From JAPLXD01 sp041662765 (lineage in GTDB: Bacteria > Patescibacteriota > Minisyncoccia > Moranbacterales > UBA11712): a DNA stretch of 12,471 nt. The notes below the pieces were generated by a model. That model was given only the letters and a program-made list of their open reading frames with translations, ran no database searches and was not told where the DNA came from. Positions 6,554 through 12,471 of this stretch are shown here, in pieces; position 1 is the stretch's first letter; each line of letters opens with the position of its first letter. The position numbers and the translations under genes were made by a program. The stretch lies in contig JBAZRT010000024.1 of the NCBI GenBank assembly GCA_041662765.1, positions 1-12,471 on the forward strand. Reading direction: 5' to 3'.

Positions 6554-6600
6554 ATAACATCATATAACTTACAAAAATTTCAACTTTTTGTCCACTATAG

Positions 6601-6641
6601 AATAAGAAAAGACCCCGGGTCATAGTTCTGACTCGGGGCTC
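6601..6641 (-). terminator. Terminator after the small-protein pair
   Basis: The segments 6611-6622 and 6629-6641 form a GC-rich hairpin of about 11 bp with a 6-nt loop and one mismatch. On the minus strand it is followed by TCTTTTCTTATT (complement of 6601-6610). It lies about 30 nt after the stop of the 68-residue gene. The hairpin could also form in plus-strand RNA, but no plus-strand gene approaches it. Confidence 0.65.
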
Positions 6642-6672
6642 TTCGTTTGCGGTTTTGCAAAATCTTGTCCTC

Positions 6673-6879
6673 CTAAAAAACAAAGTTCTTTACCAATTTG
6701 GCGGCGCTCCATGCGACTAGAGCAGCTCTTTCCACCAAAGGCATGTCCGCGTAATGCGGGCTATCCATGAGAATGGAGACCGCTTCGCGCCGTAGCGCGT
6801 GAGGAATCATTCCCAGATGCTTGTGGGAAAATGTCGAATAATTTTTGACATCTCCCGTCAATAGGGCTAAGGCGACCAT
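6673..6879 (-). CDS. Small hypothetical protein, 68 residues
   Basis: I do not recognise this protein. Its first part is mixed (MVALALLTGDVKNYS) and carries a HKHLGMIPHALRREAV stretch. It ends in a hydrophobic, probably helical region (VERAALVAWSAAKLVKNFVF). No signal peptide or known motif is visible. It is preceded by AGGAGG 5 nt upstream, begins 27 nt after the 66-residue gene, and is followed by a terminator. The two genes form a compact bicistronic cassette. The strong ribosome site is the main argument that this is a real gene. Confidence 0.65.
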   Translation of the reverse strand: MVALALLTGDVKNYSTFSHKHLGMIPHALRREAVSILMDSPHYADMPLVERAALVAWSAAKLVKNFVF

Positions 6880-6884
6880 GGCGA

Positions 6885-6890
6885 CCTCCT
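6885..6890 (-). promoter_or_regulatory. Perfect Shine-Dalgarno site of the 68-residue gene
   Basis: AGGAGG on the minus strand lies 5 nt before the ATG at 6879. It lies in the 27-nt gap after the 66-residue gene. Confidence 0.75.
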
Positions 6891-6906
6891 TAAAATTAGT
6901 AGCAGC

Positions 6907-7107
6907 CTAGGCTGTAGCTACGGTGTGTTGTCTCGTTCTGATGAATAAATCGACAACAAGCACTGAGATCTTTTTTTTCTGTGGCAGGTTATTTCTTCTT
7001 CCTGCCCTAGAAGAATCCAGAATTGCATAAGGGTCTTTGATCAATTCCGCAAACCAGGGATTGAAAGAGTCGCCCCAAAAAACTTGCATATCTTTACTTT
7101 GTATCAT
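6907..7107 (-). CDS. Small hypothetical protein, 66 residues
   Basis: I do not recognise this protein. Residues 1-30 are acidic and aromatic (MQVFWGDSFNPWFAELIKDP). A basic segment follows (RAGRRNNLPQKKK, about 35-47), then a Val/Leu stretch (ISVLVVDLFI) and a Thr/Ala-rich tail. No membrane helix or catalytic motif is clear. The start is set by TAGGAGGTG 4 nt upstream. It is the first gene of a two-gene minus-strand cassette, probably transcribed from the promoter at 7362-7391 through a long leader. It ends in TAG, 27 nt before the next gene. Confidence 0.65.
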   Translation of the reverse strand: MIQSKDMQVFWGDSFNPWFAELIKDPYAILDSSRAGRRNNLPQKKKISVLVVDLFIRTRQHTVATA

Positions 7108-7111
7108 GAGG

Positions 7112-7120
7112 CACCTCCTA
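7112..7120 (-). promoter_or_regulatory. Near-perfect Shine-Dalgarno site of the 66-residue gene
   Basis: TAGGAGGTG on the minus strand ends 4 nt before the ATG at 7107. It is a near-full complement to the 16S rRNA 3' end. Confidence 0.8.
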
Positions 7121-7140
7121 GAAAGAAAGGGTAGCCTTCA

Positions 7141-7314
7141 TCTTGAGCCAAGTGAAAAATCTTGCAGTGAAAATTTCTCATCAGACTCAAGATTTGATTG
7201 AAAATATTTTTGTGTCTTCCTCCCAAAAAACACAAAACGACCCAGCAAGAAATTGCGCATGGATCGTTTTTGTCAAAGAGCTGACGGTTGTCCCCTATTC
7301 AATTTCTACAACCG
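7141..7314 (-). promoter_or_regulatory. Candidate structured 5' leader of the small-protein cassette
   Basis: Three pairings are visible on the minus strand. ACGGTTGT pairs with ACAACCGT (7314-7307 with 7290-7283), an 8-bp stem with a 16-nt loop. TTTTGTGT pairs with ACACAAAA (within about 7240-7205), an 8-bp stem whose loop holds GGGAGGAAG. TCTTGAG pairs with CTCAAGA (7191-7185 with 7147-7141), a 7-bp stem. It matches no riboswitch class I know. A cis-regulatory RNA or a separate small RNA is possible. Confidence 0.35.
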
Positions 7315-7361
7315 TAAGCCCTTTCGATTTATTTGATTGTATTTGTGTTTAACGCCTTTCT

Positions 7362-7391
7362 ATTGTATTCCTCATTATCCACTTGCGTCAA
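7362..7391 (-). promoter_or_regulatory. Candidate promoter of the small-protein cassette
   Basis: On the minus strand, TTGACG (7391-7386) is followed by an 18-nt spacer and TACAAT (7367-7362). Start near 7355, about 248 nt before the 66-residue gene. No terminator separates it from murF, so murF read-through is also possible. Confidence 0.55.
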
Positions 7392-7430
7392 ACCGACTTA
7401 TGCACAGGCTATATTTACTTTATAAAAGGC

Positions 7431-8738
7431 CTATTTCCACTCTGGTGTTTGACGAGGCAACAGCTTTTCCGCAGCCTTTGGATCGCGCATGATTTCCTCG
7501 GAAATTCTTTCCATTCGCGCGCCCTGGGAGCCTTTTATCAAAATAACATCTCCTTCCTGAAGCATATTTTGAATAGGGACTTTAGCTTCAGACGAACCAC
7601 TATAGCAAAATATCTTTTCTTTGTCAAGTCCAGCTTTTTCCGCTTCATCGGCGATGAATTTCGCTCTTTCTCCAACAGCAAACAAGACATCCACTATTTC
7701 AGCAACTTTTCTTCCGACTTCGCGATGTCCTTCCTCGGTTTTTTCCCCAAGTTCAAGCATATCTCCAAGCGCCGCGATTTTGCGCCGAGCTTCAATTTTT
7801 TCCAAAACTTCAAGCGCCGCGATCGCCGATTGCGGAGCTGAATTGTAGCTGTCTTCGATGATCACTGTGTTCTTCACTCCATTGATCAAATTGAGTCTTC
7901 CCGCCGGCGCCTGAAAATCTTTGAGGGCCTCGGCAATTTTGAGAAGATTCATGTCGAAATGAATTCCAACCGCTGCTGCCGCCAGCACGGCGTATATTTG
8001 CGGCCGCCCAACCGAGCGTATCAGGCGTACTGGCAGAGTCGTCCCTTCATAAGAGAGTTTGAAACTGATACCCTTTATTTCGCTGATATCGCCGCCGAAG
8101 CTGTCTTTTGATTTTCCATATCCGAAGAATATATCCGACGCATGAACTTGAGCTTCCTCTGAAAAACCAAAGAATATTTTGTCCGACTTGATATCCTCCG
8201 CCATCTTCCGCACATCTTCGTCGTCGAAATTCAAAACCGCAAGACCGCCTTTTTTGAGATTGCGCACCAAAAAACTTTTTTCGCGGGCGATATTCTTTTT
8301 GTTTTGAAAAAATTCAAGGTGGCTGATCCCGACCGTTGTCACAACCCCGACTTCAGGCTCCAAAAAATTCACCAGATATTTGATGTCTCCCGGCCGATCC
8401 GCGCCGAGCTCAAGAACCAAAATCTCAGGATATTTTTTCCGCGAGGAAAGAAAAACAGCATTGATCGCCCGCAAAAATACCAAAATCCATTTCCAAACGC
8501 TTCCGCCACCGCTTTCGATCCCCAAAACCGTGAGAGGCAATCCGATCTCGTTGTTATAGTTTTTTTCATTTTTACGCACTCTGTATTTTGCCGAAAGCAC
8601 GGAAAAAATCGCTTCCTTTGTCGAAGTTTTGCCAACTGATCCCGTCACACCAACAATGCGAGGCTTGAACTTGCACAAAGCCTTCACGGCAAGATATTTC
8701 AGGATTTTTTCGAGATAGACTATCTTTTTGGGCTTCAT
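7431..8738 (-). CDS. murF: MurF-type Mur ligase lacking the usual N-terminal domain
   Basis: This 435-residue protein has the ATP-binding P-loop TGSVGKTS (residues 32-39), the metal-binding Glu110 in LELGADRPGD, and His140 in GISHLEFF. It also has the candidate carbamylated lysine 154 (AREKS), NFDD (170-173), the MurF-like DSYNSAP (296-302), GDMLELG (325-331) and KGSQG (402-406). MurF adds D-Ala-D-Ala to the UDP-MurNAc-tripeptide in the cytoplasm. The P-loop lies about 75 residues earlier than in E. coli MurF, so the N-terminal UDP-substrate domain is missing. A hydrophobic segment (about 82-97) follows the P-loop instead. It starts 12 nt after the ftsI-type stop and ends the cluster with TAG. 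The symbol rests on MurF motifs and context. Confidence 0.85.
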   Translation of the reverse strand: MKPKKIVYLEKILKYLAVKALCKFKPRIVGVTGSVGKTSTKEAIFSVLSAKYRVRKNEKNYNNEIGLPLTVLGIESGGGSVWKWILVFLRAINAVFLSSRKKYPEILVLELGADRPGDIKYLVNFLEPEVGVVTTVGISHLEFFQNKKNIAREKSFLVRNLKKGGLAVLNFDDEDVRKMAEDIKSDKIFFGFSEEAQVHASDIFFGYGKSKDSFGGDISEIKGISFKLSYEGTTLPVRLIRSVGRPQIYAVLAAAAVGIHFDMNLLKIAEALKDFQAPAGRLNLINGVKNTVIIEDSYNSAPQSAIAALEVLEKIEARRKIAALGDMLELGEKTEEGHREVGRKVAEIVDVLFAVGERAKFIADEAEKAGLDKEKIFCYSGSSEAKVPIQNMLQEGDVILIKGSQGARMERISEEIMRDPKAAEKLLPRQTPEWK

Positions 8739-8750
8739 AGAGAAATGCGG

Positions 8751-10637
8751 TTAATTCTTTTTCTTTTTTTTGTCGTCTTTCTTTTTGCTGTCGTCGGTTT
8801 GCGGCTGAACTTCCGGCGCAGCCTCTTCCGGTTTCGGCGTTTGGAATATCGAAGTGTCGTGCGTCGCGTTGAAGAGATCAACGTCTTTTTGAGAATACTC
8901 TTCCGTTGGCTCGATATTATAGTAATCTAGCAGAAACTTGGCCATTTCGCCAAATGTCGGCGCAGCGCTCGATTCCGCCCATTCCACATTTCTGGGATTA
9001 TCAAGTTTCACCAGCATCGCGAATTTCGGATCGTAGGCCGGAGCAAATCCCGCAAATGATCCGACATGCTGGTTGTCTTCGTATCCTCCGCCATTTTTTT
9101 TGGGAACCTGCGCTGTTCCCGTTTTTCCGGCCACAAGATAACCCGGCACACCCGCTTTTTTCCCATGGCCATTTTGCACGACGCTGACAAGCATGCGCGC
9201 CATATCAAGACTAGCCTCTTTGGAAATCGATCTTCGAACCTTCTGCGGCTGGACTTCTTCTTCGCGGCCATCGCCATAGGAAATTTTTTCCACGAAATGC
9301 GGCTTCATCAATTCTCCACCGTTCGCAATCGCCGCGATGGCGCTGGCAAACTGAATCGGCGTGACGGAAAGACCCTGCCCGAAAGAAGCCGTGAATGCGT
9401 TTATGTCCCTCATCTCCTTGAGACCGGAAATATTCCCGCTCGCTTCTCCGATTGTGTCGATCCCCACCTTGTTCCCAAATCCAAAATTTTTCACATATTC
9501 CAAAAATCGCAAATTGCCAAGCGCTTTTTCCACAAAAATCGCTCCCGTGTTCAAGGATTTTTCCAGAACTTGGGTCATCGTTTGTACGCCGTTCGCCTTG
9601 AGATCGGAGTTTTTTATCGTGTATCCGGCTTCATTCACTGCTCCCGTGTCGGTGTATGTCGTGTCCGGCGTCACCATCTTTGCGTCAATGCCCGCCGCCA
9701 TTGTGATTGTTTTGAAAATAGAACCGCATTCATAATTGTCGCTCACGGCCGGAGTTGCGAACACGGACATATCTTCTATTTGCGAATAAACATTCAGATT
9801 GAAATCGGGGGCCGAAGCCATGGCAAGCACTCCGCCTGTTGCCGGATTGATTATCACTATGCTTCCCCGATCGGCCTGATATTTCTCCACTGATTTCTTG
9901 ATCGCCATTTCCGCGCGATATTGTATCGTATGATCGATCGTTAAATACAGATCGGCGCCGTTTTGAGCCGGCACAATTTTTTTCTCGCCGACCGATATCC
10001 AGCGGCCTCCCGTATCCCGCTCTTGCTCCAGTTTTCCGGGCGTACCTTTCAGTTCCTCGTCCCAATAGGATTCCAAGCCGTATCGCCCTATTGTTTTTTC
10101 TCCGTCGGATCCCACAAATCCGACCACTTGGGACGCAAAATTTCCAGCCGGATAGAAGCGCTCCGATTCCGCCGACAAGTATATCCCCTTCAATTTTTTT
10201 GACGTTATTTCTTTCGCCTTGTCATCCACAACTTTGTGCGCGATCACCGCGTACCAACCATCCGGTTGATCAAGCTTTCCTCTCAGTTCACCCTCATCAA
10301 GCTGCAAAATGACGGCCAATTCGTGCGCCTCGACTCTCGCATCTTCCACTTCCCGCGGAACAGCAAAAACAAGCGAGAGTTCCCGGTTGACCGCCACGGG
10401 ATAGTATCCATTACCGTCTTTCGCATATATTTCTCCCCTCTTCGGAATGAGATCCTGATAGATTCGGTGCTGATTTGAGGCCAGCCCTTGATAATATTCA
10501 TGCGCCGAAACCTGAAGATTGTACATTCGGAAAAAAATAACTCCCGCCACTGCCAAAACAAAAAAAACCAGAATATATATCCGGAAATTTGTTTTGAGAG
10601 AGCTGATTTTGTGTTTGCTGATTTTCTTGCTGATCAT
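8751..10637 (-). CDS. ftsI: FtsI/PBP2-type peptidoglycan transpeptidase (class B PBP)
   Basis: This 628-residue protein has a basic cytosolic start, one membrane helix (about 19-37), the RGEIYA segment of the PBP dimerisation domain (68-73), and a transpeptidase domain from about 255. The three penicillin-binding motifs are intact: catalytic Ser306 in SIFK (306-309), SLN (361-363) and KTGT (505-508). The residue before GSIFK is Cys instead of the common Pro. The C-terminus is a Pro/Glu/Asp and Lys-rich tail (about 600-628), probably disordered. It cross-links septal peptidoglycan on the outer membrane face, and its dcw position fits FtsI. The start has no Shine-Dalgarno site. A long inverted repeat ends 15 nt before its ATG. 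Confidence 0.92.
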   Translation of the reverse strand: MISKKISKHKISSLKTNFRIYILVFFVLAVAGVIFFRMYNLQVSAHEYYQGLASNQHRIYQDLIPKRGEIYAKDGNGYYPVAVNRELSLVFAVPREVEDARVEAHELAVILQLDEGELRGKLDQPDGWYAVIAHKVVDDKAKEITSKKLKGIYLSAESERFYPAGNFASQVVGFVGSDGEKTIGRYGLESYWDEELKGTPGKLEQERDTGGRWISVGEKKIVPAQNGADLYLTIDHTIQYRAEMAIKKSVEKYQADRGSIVIINPATGGVLAMASAPDFNLNVYSQIEDMSVFATPAVSDNYECGSIFKTITMAAGIDAKMVTPDTTYTDTGAVNEAGYTIKNSDLKANGVQTMTQVLEKSLNTGAIFVEKALGNLRFLEYVKNFGFGNKVGIDTIGEASGNISGLKEMRDINAFTASFGQGLSVTPIQFASAIAAIANGGELMKPHFVEKISYGDGREEEVQPQKVRRSISKEASLDMARMLVSVVQNGHGKKAGVPGYLVAGKTGTAQVPKKNGGGYEDNQHVGSFAGFAPAYDPKFAMLVKLDNPRNVEWAESSAAPTFGEMAKFLLDYYNIEPTEEYSQKDVDLFNATHDTSIFQTPKPEEAAPEVQPQTDDSKKKDDKKKKKN

Positions 10638-10652
10638 GCAAATATTTTAAAA

Positions 10653-10799
10653 AGCCAAATAATCCAAATTTTCGCAGAAATTTTTGTTTGAGAAGCTGAT
10701 TTTTGTCGAAAAAATACGTGATAGATTCGCTTATGGAGTGTTTTTTCGCTACAAAAACCAGCTTCGAGTTAAATTTCAAGAAAAATTGGATATTTGGCT
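10653..10799. repeat. Long imperfect inverted repeat between ftsL and ftsI
   Basis: The left arm (10653-10717) and right arm (10738-10799) are reverse complements at roughly three quarters of positions, with a few small gaps, around a 20-nt loop. The outer ends AGCCAAAT and ATTTGGCT pair perfectly. In minus-strand RNA the hairpin is followed by TTTTTAAAAT and then the ftsI ATG. It could be a mobile miniature element, a processing site or an attenuator. The right arm resembles 299-331. Confidence 0.7.
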
Positions 10800-10805
10800 G
10801 ATTGC

Positions 10806-11168
10806 TTATTTCATCGCTACGTTTCCGGGCAAAGTAAGATAGCTCACGTCTTTGGGCGCAACCATATTGAGACCCTTGGTTCTTTCTTCGATATTGTACA
10901 TTGACTTCGATTCCGCCTCCTGGATTTTCAGTTTTTCCTGGCTGTCTTTGAGCTCCTGCACCCTTTTCTCAAGAAGACGGATCTCATATCCCTTGGTGGC
11001 ATTGCTGTTCACTTCGAAAATATAGAAAATTCCCAGCGCCGTGATGAAAACAACCAGCAAAAAATTCAAAGTCACCTTTCCGACACGCGCCGGCTGGCTT
11101 TTGATGGCTTGTTTTCTTTCCCCAAGACCAACGGCGTTGGAATGGGTAAGTGTGAGAATTCGACTCAT
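10806..11168 (-). CDS. FtsL/DivIC-like division protein
   Basis: This 120-residue protein has a short basic cytosolic part (residues 1-32), one membrane helix (about 33-52), and an extracytoplasmic Glu/Lys-rich coiled coil (about 60-95: LLEKRVQELKDSQEKLKIQ). This single-pass, bitopic layout and its place between rsmH and ftsI match FtsL, a divisome scaffold that works with DivIC and FtsI/FtsW. Sequence conservation in this family is low, so position is the main evidence. It begins 64 nt after rsmH. A GNRA-loop hairpin lies directly before its ATG. Confidence 0.75.
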   Translation of the reverse strand: MSRILTLTHSNAVGLGERKQAIKSQPARVGKVTLNFLLVVFITALGIFYIFEVNSNATKGYEIRLLEKRVQELKDSQEKLKIQEAESKSMYNIEERTKGLNMVAPKDVSYLTLPGNVAMK

Positions 11169-11169
11169 T

Positions 11170-11181
11170 GGACTTTCGTCC
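11170..11181 (-). promoter_or_regulatory. Small hairpin at the ftsL-like start
   Basis: On the minus strand GGAC-GAAA-GTCC forms a 4-bp stem with a GNRA tetraloop, one base before the ATG at 11168. It sits where a ribosome site is expected, preceded by a run of G. It may affect initiation; the stem is short. Confidence 0.35.
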
Positions 11182-11232
11182 CCCCGCTACTTTAGAAAAT
11201 TTTCCTTTTCGTTTTTGTTTTCTTGGTTAAAA

Positions 11233-12288
11233 TTATATTTTTTCCGCGACTCGGAGCTTCGCGCTTCTCGCTCTCGGATTTTCTTCGATTTCCCTTTCCG
11301 AAGCGGTGATCGGCTTCTTCGTGACGATTTTCAGCCTTCGCCTGTGAGTGCAGATGCACTTTGGAAAATTCGGCGGACAAACGCAATCTTGCGCTTCATC
11401 CTTGAAGAAATTCTTGACGATCCTGTCTTCAAGCGAATGAAAGCTGATAACGGCTAATGTCCCCTTACTAGCCAGCGCTTCAACTGCTTGAGCCAAGAAT
11501 TTTTTCAAGTTTTCAAGTTCCTGATTGGTTTCGATCCGCAAGGCCTGAAATGTCTTTGTTGCGCAGTGCACCCGACCCCGCTTGTATTTTTCTGGAACAG
11601 ACGCAGAAATAATTTTTATCAAATCCCCCGTCTCTTTTATCTCCTCAATTTTTCTCGCTTTCACAATTTCCCGCGCGATTCTTTTCGCAAATTTTTCTTC
11701 TCCGAGATCTCGGAAAATTCCAGCCAGCTCCCACTCCGAGCGATTGTTCACAATATCAGCCGCTGTTTCTTCTTGCAGATCCTGGCAGTAGCGCATATCG
11801 AGCGGGCCGTTTCGGAGAAAACTGAATCCTCTTTCCGCGCTTTCTATTTGATCGGAACTGAAACCAAGGTCGACCAAAACCGCGTCCACGGATTGAATCC
11901 CCAGTCCCCCGACGATCTCTTTTATGTTTGCATAATTGTCAGTTACCCCGCACCAGTCCCCGACGATCTTGCCTTCGCGATTCCCTAGCTTCTCAAAGTG
12001 AGAGAAAGTTTGATCGTCATTTTTTTTATTAATATTGACCGGCGCGGAGTGAGCCGACCGAATCAATTCTTTTTTTGCAATAAGAATTCCTTTCTGCAGA
12101 CTCTTCTTCAGGCTTTCAACTGCTCGCTTATCCCAGTCAATCGAAATCAATTTCCCGCCTGGCAATATTCTTTTCAATATCGCAACCGAATGGCCACCCG
12201 CACCCAGAGTCGCATCCACTACCGTCATTCCCGGTTTCAAATTCAGCTTTTCAATGACCTCCTCGAGCAAGACTGATTTGTGTATCAT
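11233..12288 (-). CDS. rsmH: 16S rRNA (cytosine-1402-N4)-methyltransferase
   Basis: This 351-residue protein has the MraW/RsmH start HKSVLLEEV, the SAM-binding DATLGAGGHS (residues 25-34), and the catalytic region VDLGFSS (139-145). RGFSFLRNGPLDMR (153-166), TFQALRIETNQEL (246-258), SFHSLEDRIVK (282-292) and the C-terminal PRARSAKLRVAEK also match. It methylates C1402 of 16S rRNA in the ribosomal P site. It is about 35-40 residues longer than usual. The extra sequence (about 67-115, AKKELIRSAHSAPV to GDWCGV) lies between the SAM-binding half and DNYANI. The common HPATRTFQ is HCATKTFQ here. Four cysteines (302, 304, 311, 313) sit in the CVCPPNFPKCIC segment. The ATG is 3 nt after mraZ. Confidence 0.95.
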   Translation of the reverse strand: MIHKSVLLEEVIEKLNLKPGMTVVDATLGAGGHSVAILKRILPGGKLISIDWDKRAVESLKKSLQKGILIAKKELIRSAHSAPVNINKKNDDQTFSHFEKLGNREGKIVGDWCGVTDNYANIKEIVGGLGIQSVDAVLVDLGFSSDQIESAERGFSFLRNGPLDMRYCQDLQEETAADIVNNRSEWELAGIFRDLGEEKFAKRIAREIVKARKIEEIKETGDLIKIISASVPEKYKRGRVHCATKTFQALRIETNQELENLKKFLAQAVEALASKGTLAVISFHSLEDRIVKNFFKDEAQDCVCPPNFPKCICTHRRRLKIVTKKPITASEREIEENPRARSAKLRVAEKI

Positions 12289-12291
12289 ATT

Positions 12292-12471
12292 TTAATAAAT
12301 ACCCAACTTTCCCAATTGCTCAGCTATTTCATCCGTATTTTTTTCAGCGGCTTTTTTGTATTCGCTCCACTTGCCGCTGTCCCAGATCTCGAGCCGATTA
12401 TATAGACCGTCCACGACCACTTCCTTTTTGAGACCGGCATACTCCTTGAGATAATCGGGAACCAGCACTCG
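12292..12471 (-). CDS. mraZ: MraZ, C-terminal part (cut by window edge)
   Basis: The last 59 codons of a gene entering from the right edge, translated by hand. The product reads RVLVPDYLKEYAGLKKEVVV, then GLYNRLEIWD and a Lys/Glu-rich end finishing in LGIY. This is the second MraZ/AbrB-like repeat with its RVLxP and GxxxRxEIW features. MraZ is a DNA-binding regulator of the dcw cluster, usually acting at repeats in the promoter just upstream of mraZ, which here lies outside the window. The stop is 3 nt before rsmH, so the two are translationally linked. Confidence 0.93.
   Translation of the reverse strand, partial: RVLVPDYLKEYAGLKKEVVVDGLYNRLEIWDSGKWSEYKKAAEKNTDEIAEQLGKLGIY

Larger units (their letters stand above)
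7108..7430. other. 323-nt intergenic stretch: promoter, DnaA-box-like sites and structured leader
   Basis: No gene is supported here; the only plus-strand frame (7143-7352) starts with TTG and lacks a ribosome site. On the minus strand the stretch holds a candidate promoter (7391-7362), three possible hairpins (7283-7314, about 7211-7240, 7141-7191), and the ribosome site of the 66-residue gene. It is AT-rich next to the murF stop. Confidence 0.55.

Noticed and set aside
6276..6683. Minus-strand frame of 135 codons across the tRNA
   Set aside because: It covers the tRNA-Glu, the terminators and the antiporter 3' end, so it cannot be a real gene.
7283..7314. Inverted repeat with ATTTCTAC-like text as a single CRISPR repeat
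   Set aside because: Only one copy, no spacers and no cas genes; it is better read as a leader hairpin.
7143..7352. Plus-strand frame of 69 codons in the murF/small-gene gap
   Set aside because: TTG start, no ribosome site, low-complexity composition, and it lies antisense to the leader of the small genes.
9066..9893. Long plus-strand frame of 275 codons opposite the PBP gene
   Set aside because: Rich in His, Arg, Phe and Cys without any motif; it is the antisense shadow of the ftsI-type gene, whose motifs are intact.

Overview
The window most likely comes from a member of the Candidate Phyla Radiation (Patescibacteria), perhaps the Parcubacteria/Moranbacteria side. This is inferred from protein style: a divergent UppS with RTGGEPHNSAGFMMW in place of the usual signature, a MurF without its N-terminal domain, a compact division cluster, and small orphan genes. 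Codon use fits the standard bacterial code, with TAA, TAG and TGA all serving as stops. No sequence search was possible, so the lineage is inference.

Left part, minus strand (1-4226). Reading in the direction of transcription, a polyprenyl diphosphate synthase and ispG (MEP pathway) form one unit. After a fresh promoter come uppS, a membrane-anchored CPHC thioredoxin-fold protein, trxA, and the start of trxB, which is cut by the window edge. Together they make isoprenoid units, build the undecaprenyl carrier for cell-wall synthesis, and provide a thiol-redox chain reaching outside the membrane.

Middle part (4227-7430) is the accessory section. Two plus-strand genes, an unrecognised 177-residue protein and a CPA2-type cation/proton antiporter, each have their own promoter. 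The first promoter shares its -35 box with the divergent promoter of the polyprenyl synthase. Next come a bidirectional terminator, a minus-strand tRNA-Glu(CTC), and a minus-strand pair of orphan genes (66 and 68 residues) with near-perfect Shine-Dalgarno sites. Their candidate promoter would give a leader of about 250 nt with three possible hairpins and DnaA-box-like sites at its upstream end.

Right part, minus strand (7431-12471), is a short dcw cell-division/peptidoglycan cluster in the order mraZ (partial), rsmH, ftsL-like, ftsI-type PBP, murF. The usual murE between ftsI and murF is absent, and the cluster stops after murF. A long imperfect inverted repeat sits between ftsL and ftsI, and one arm resembles a stretch in the trxA-trxB gap. 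I see no CRISPR array, rRNA or intact insertion sequence. The best candidates for something undescribed are the two-gene small-protein cassette with its structured leader, the 177-residue orphan with its bidirectional promoter, and the dispersed inverted repeat.
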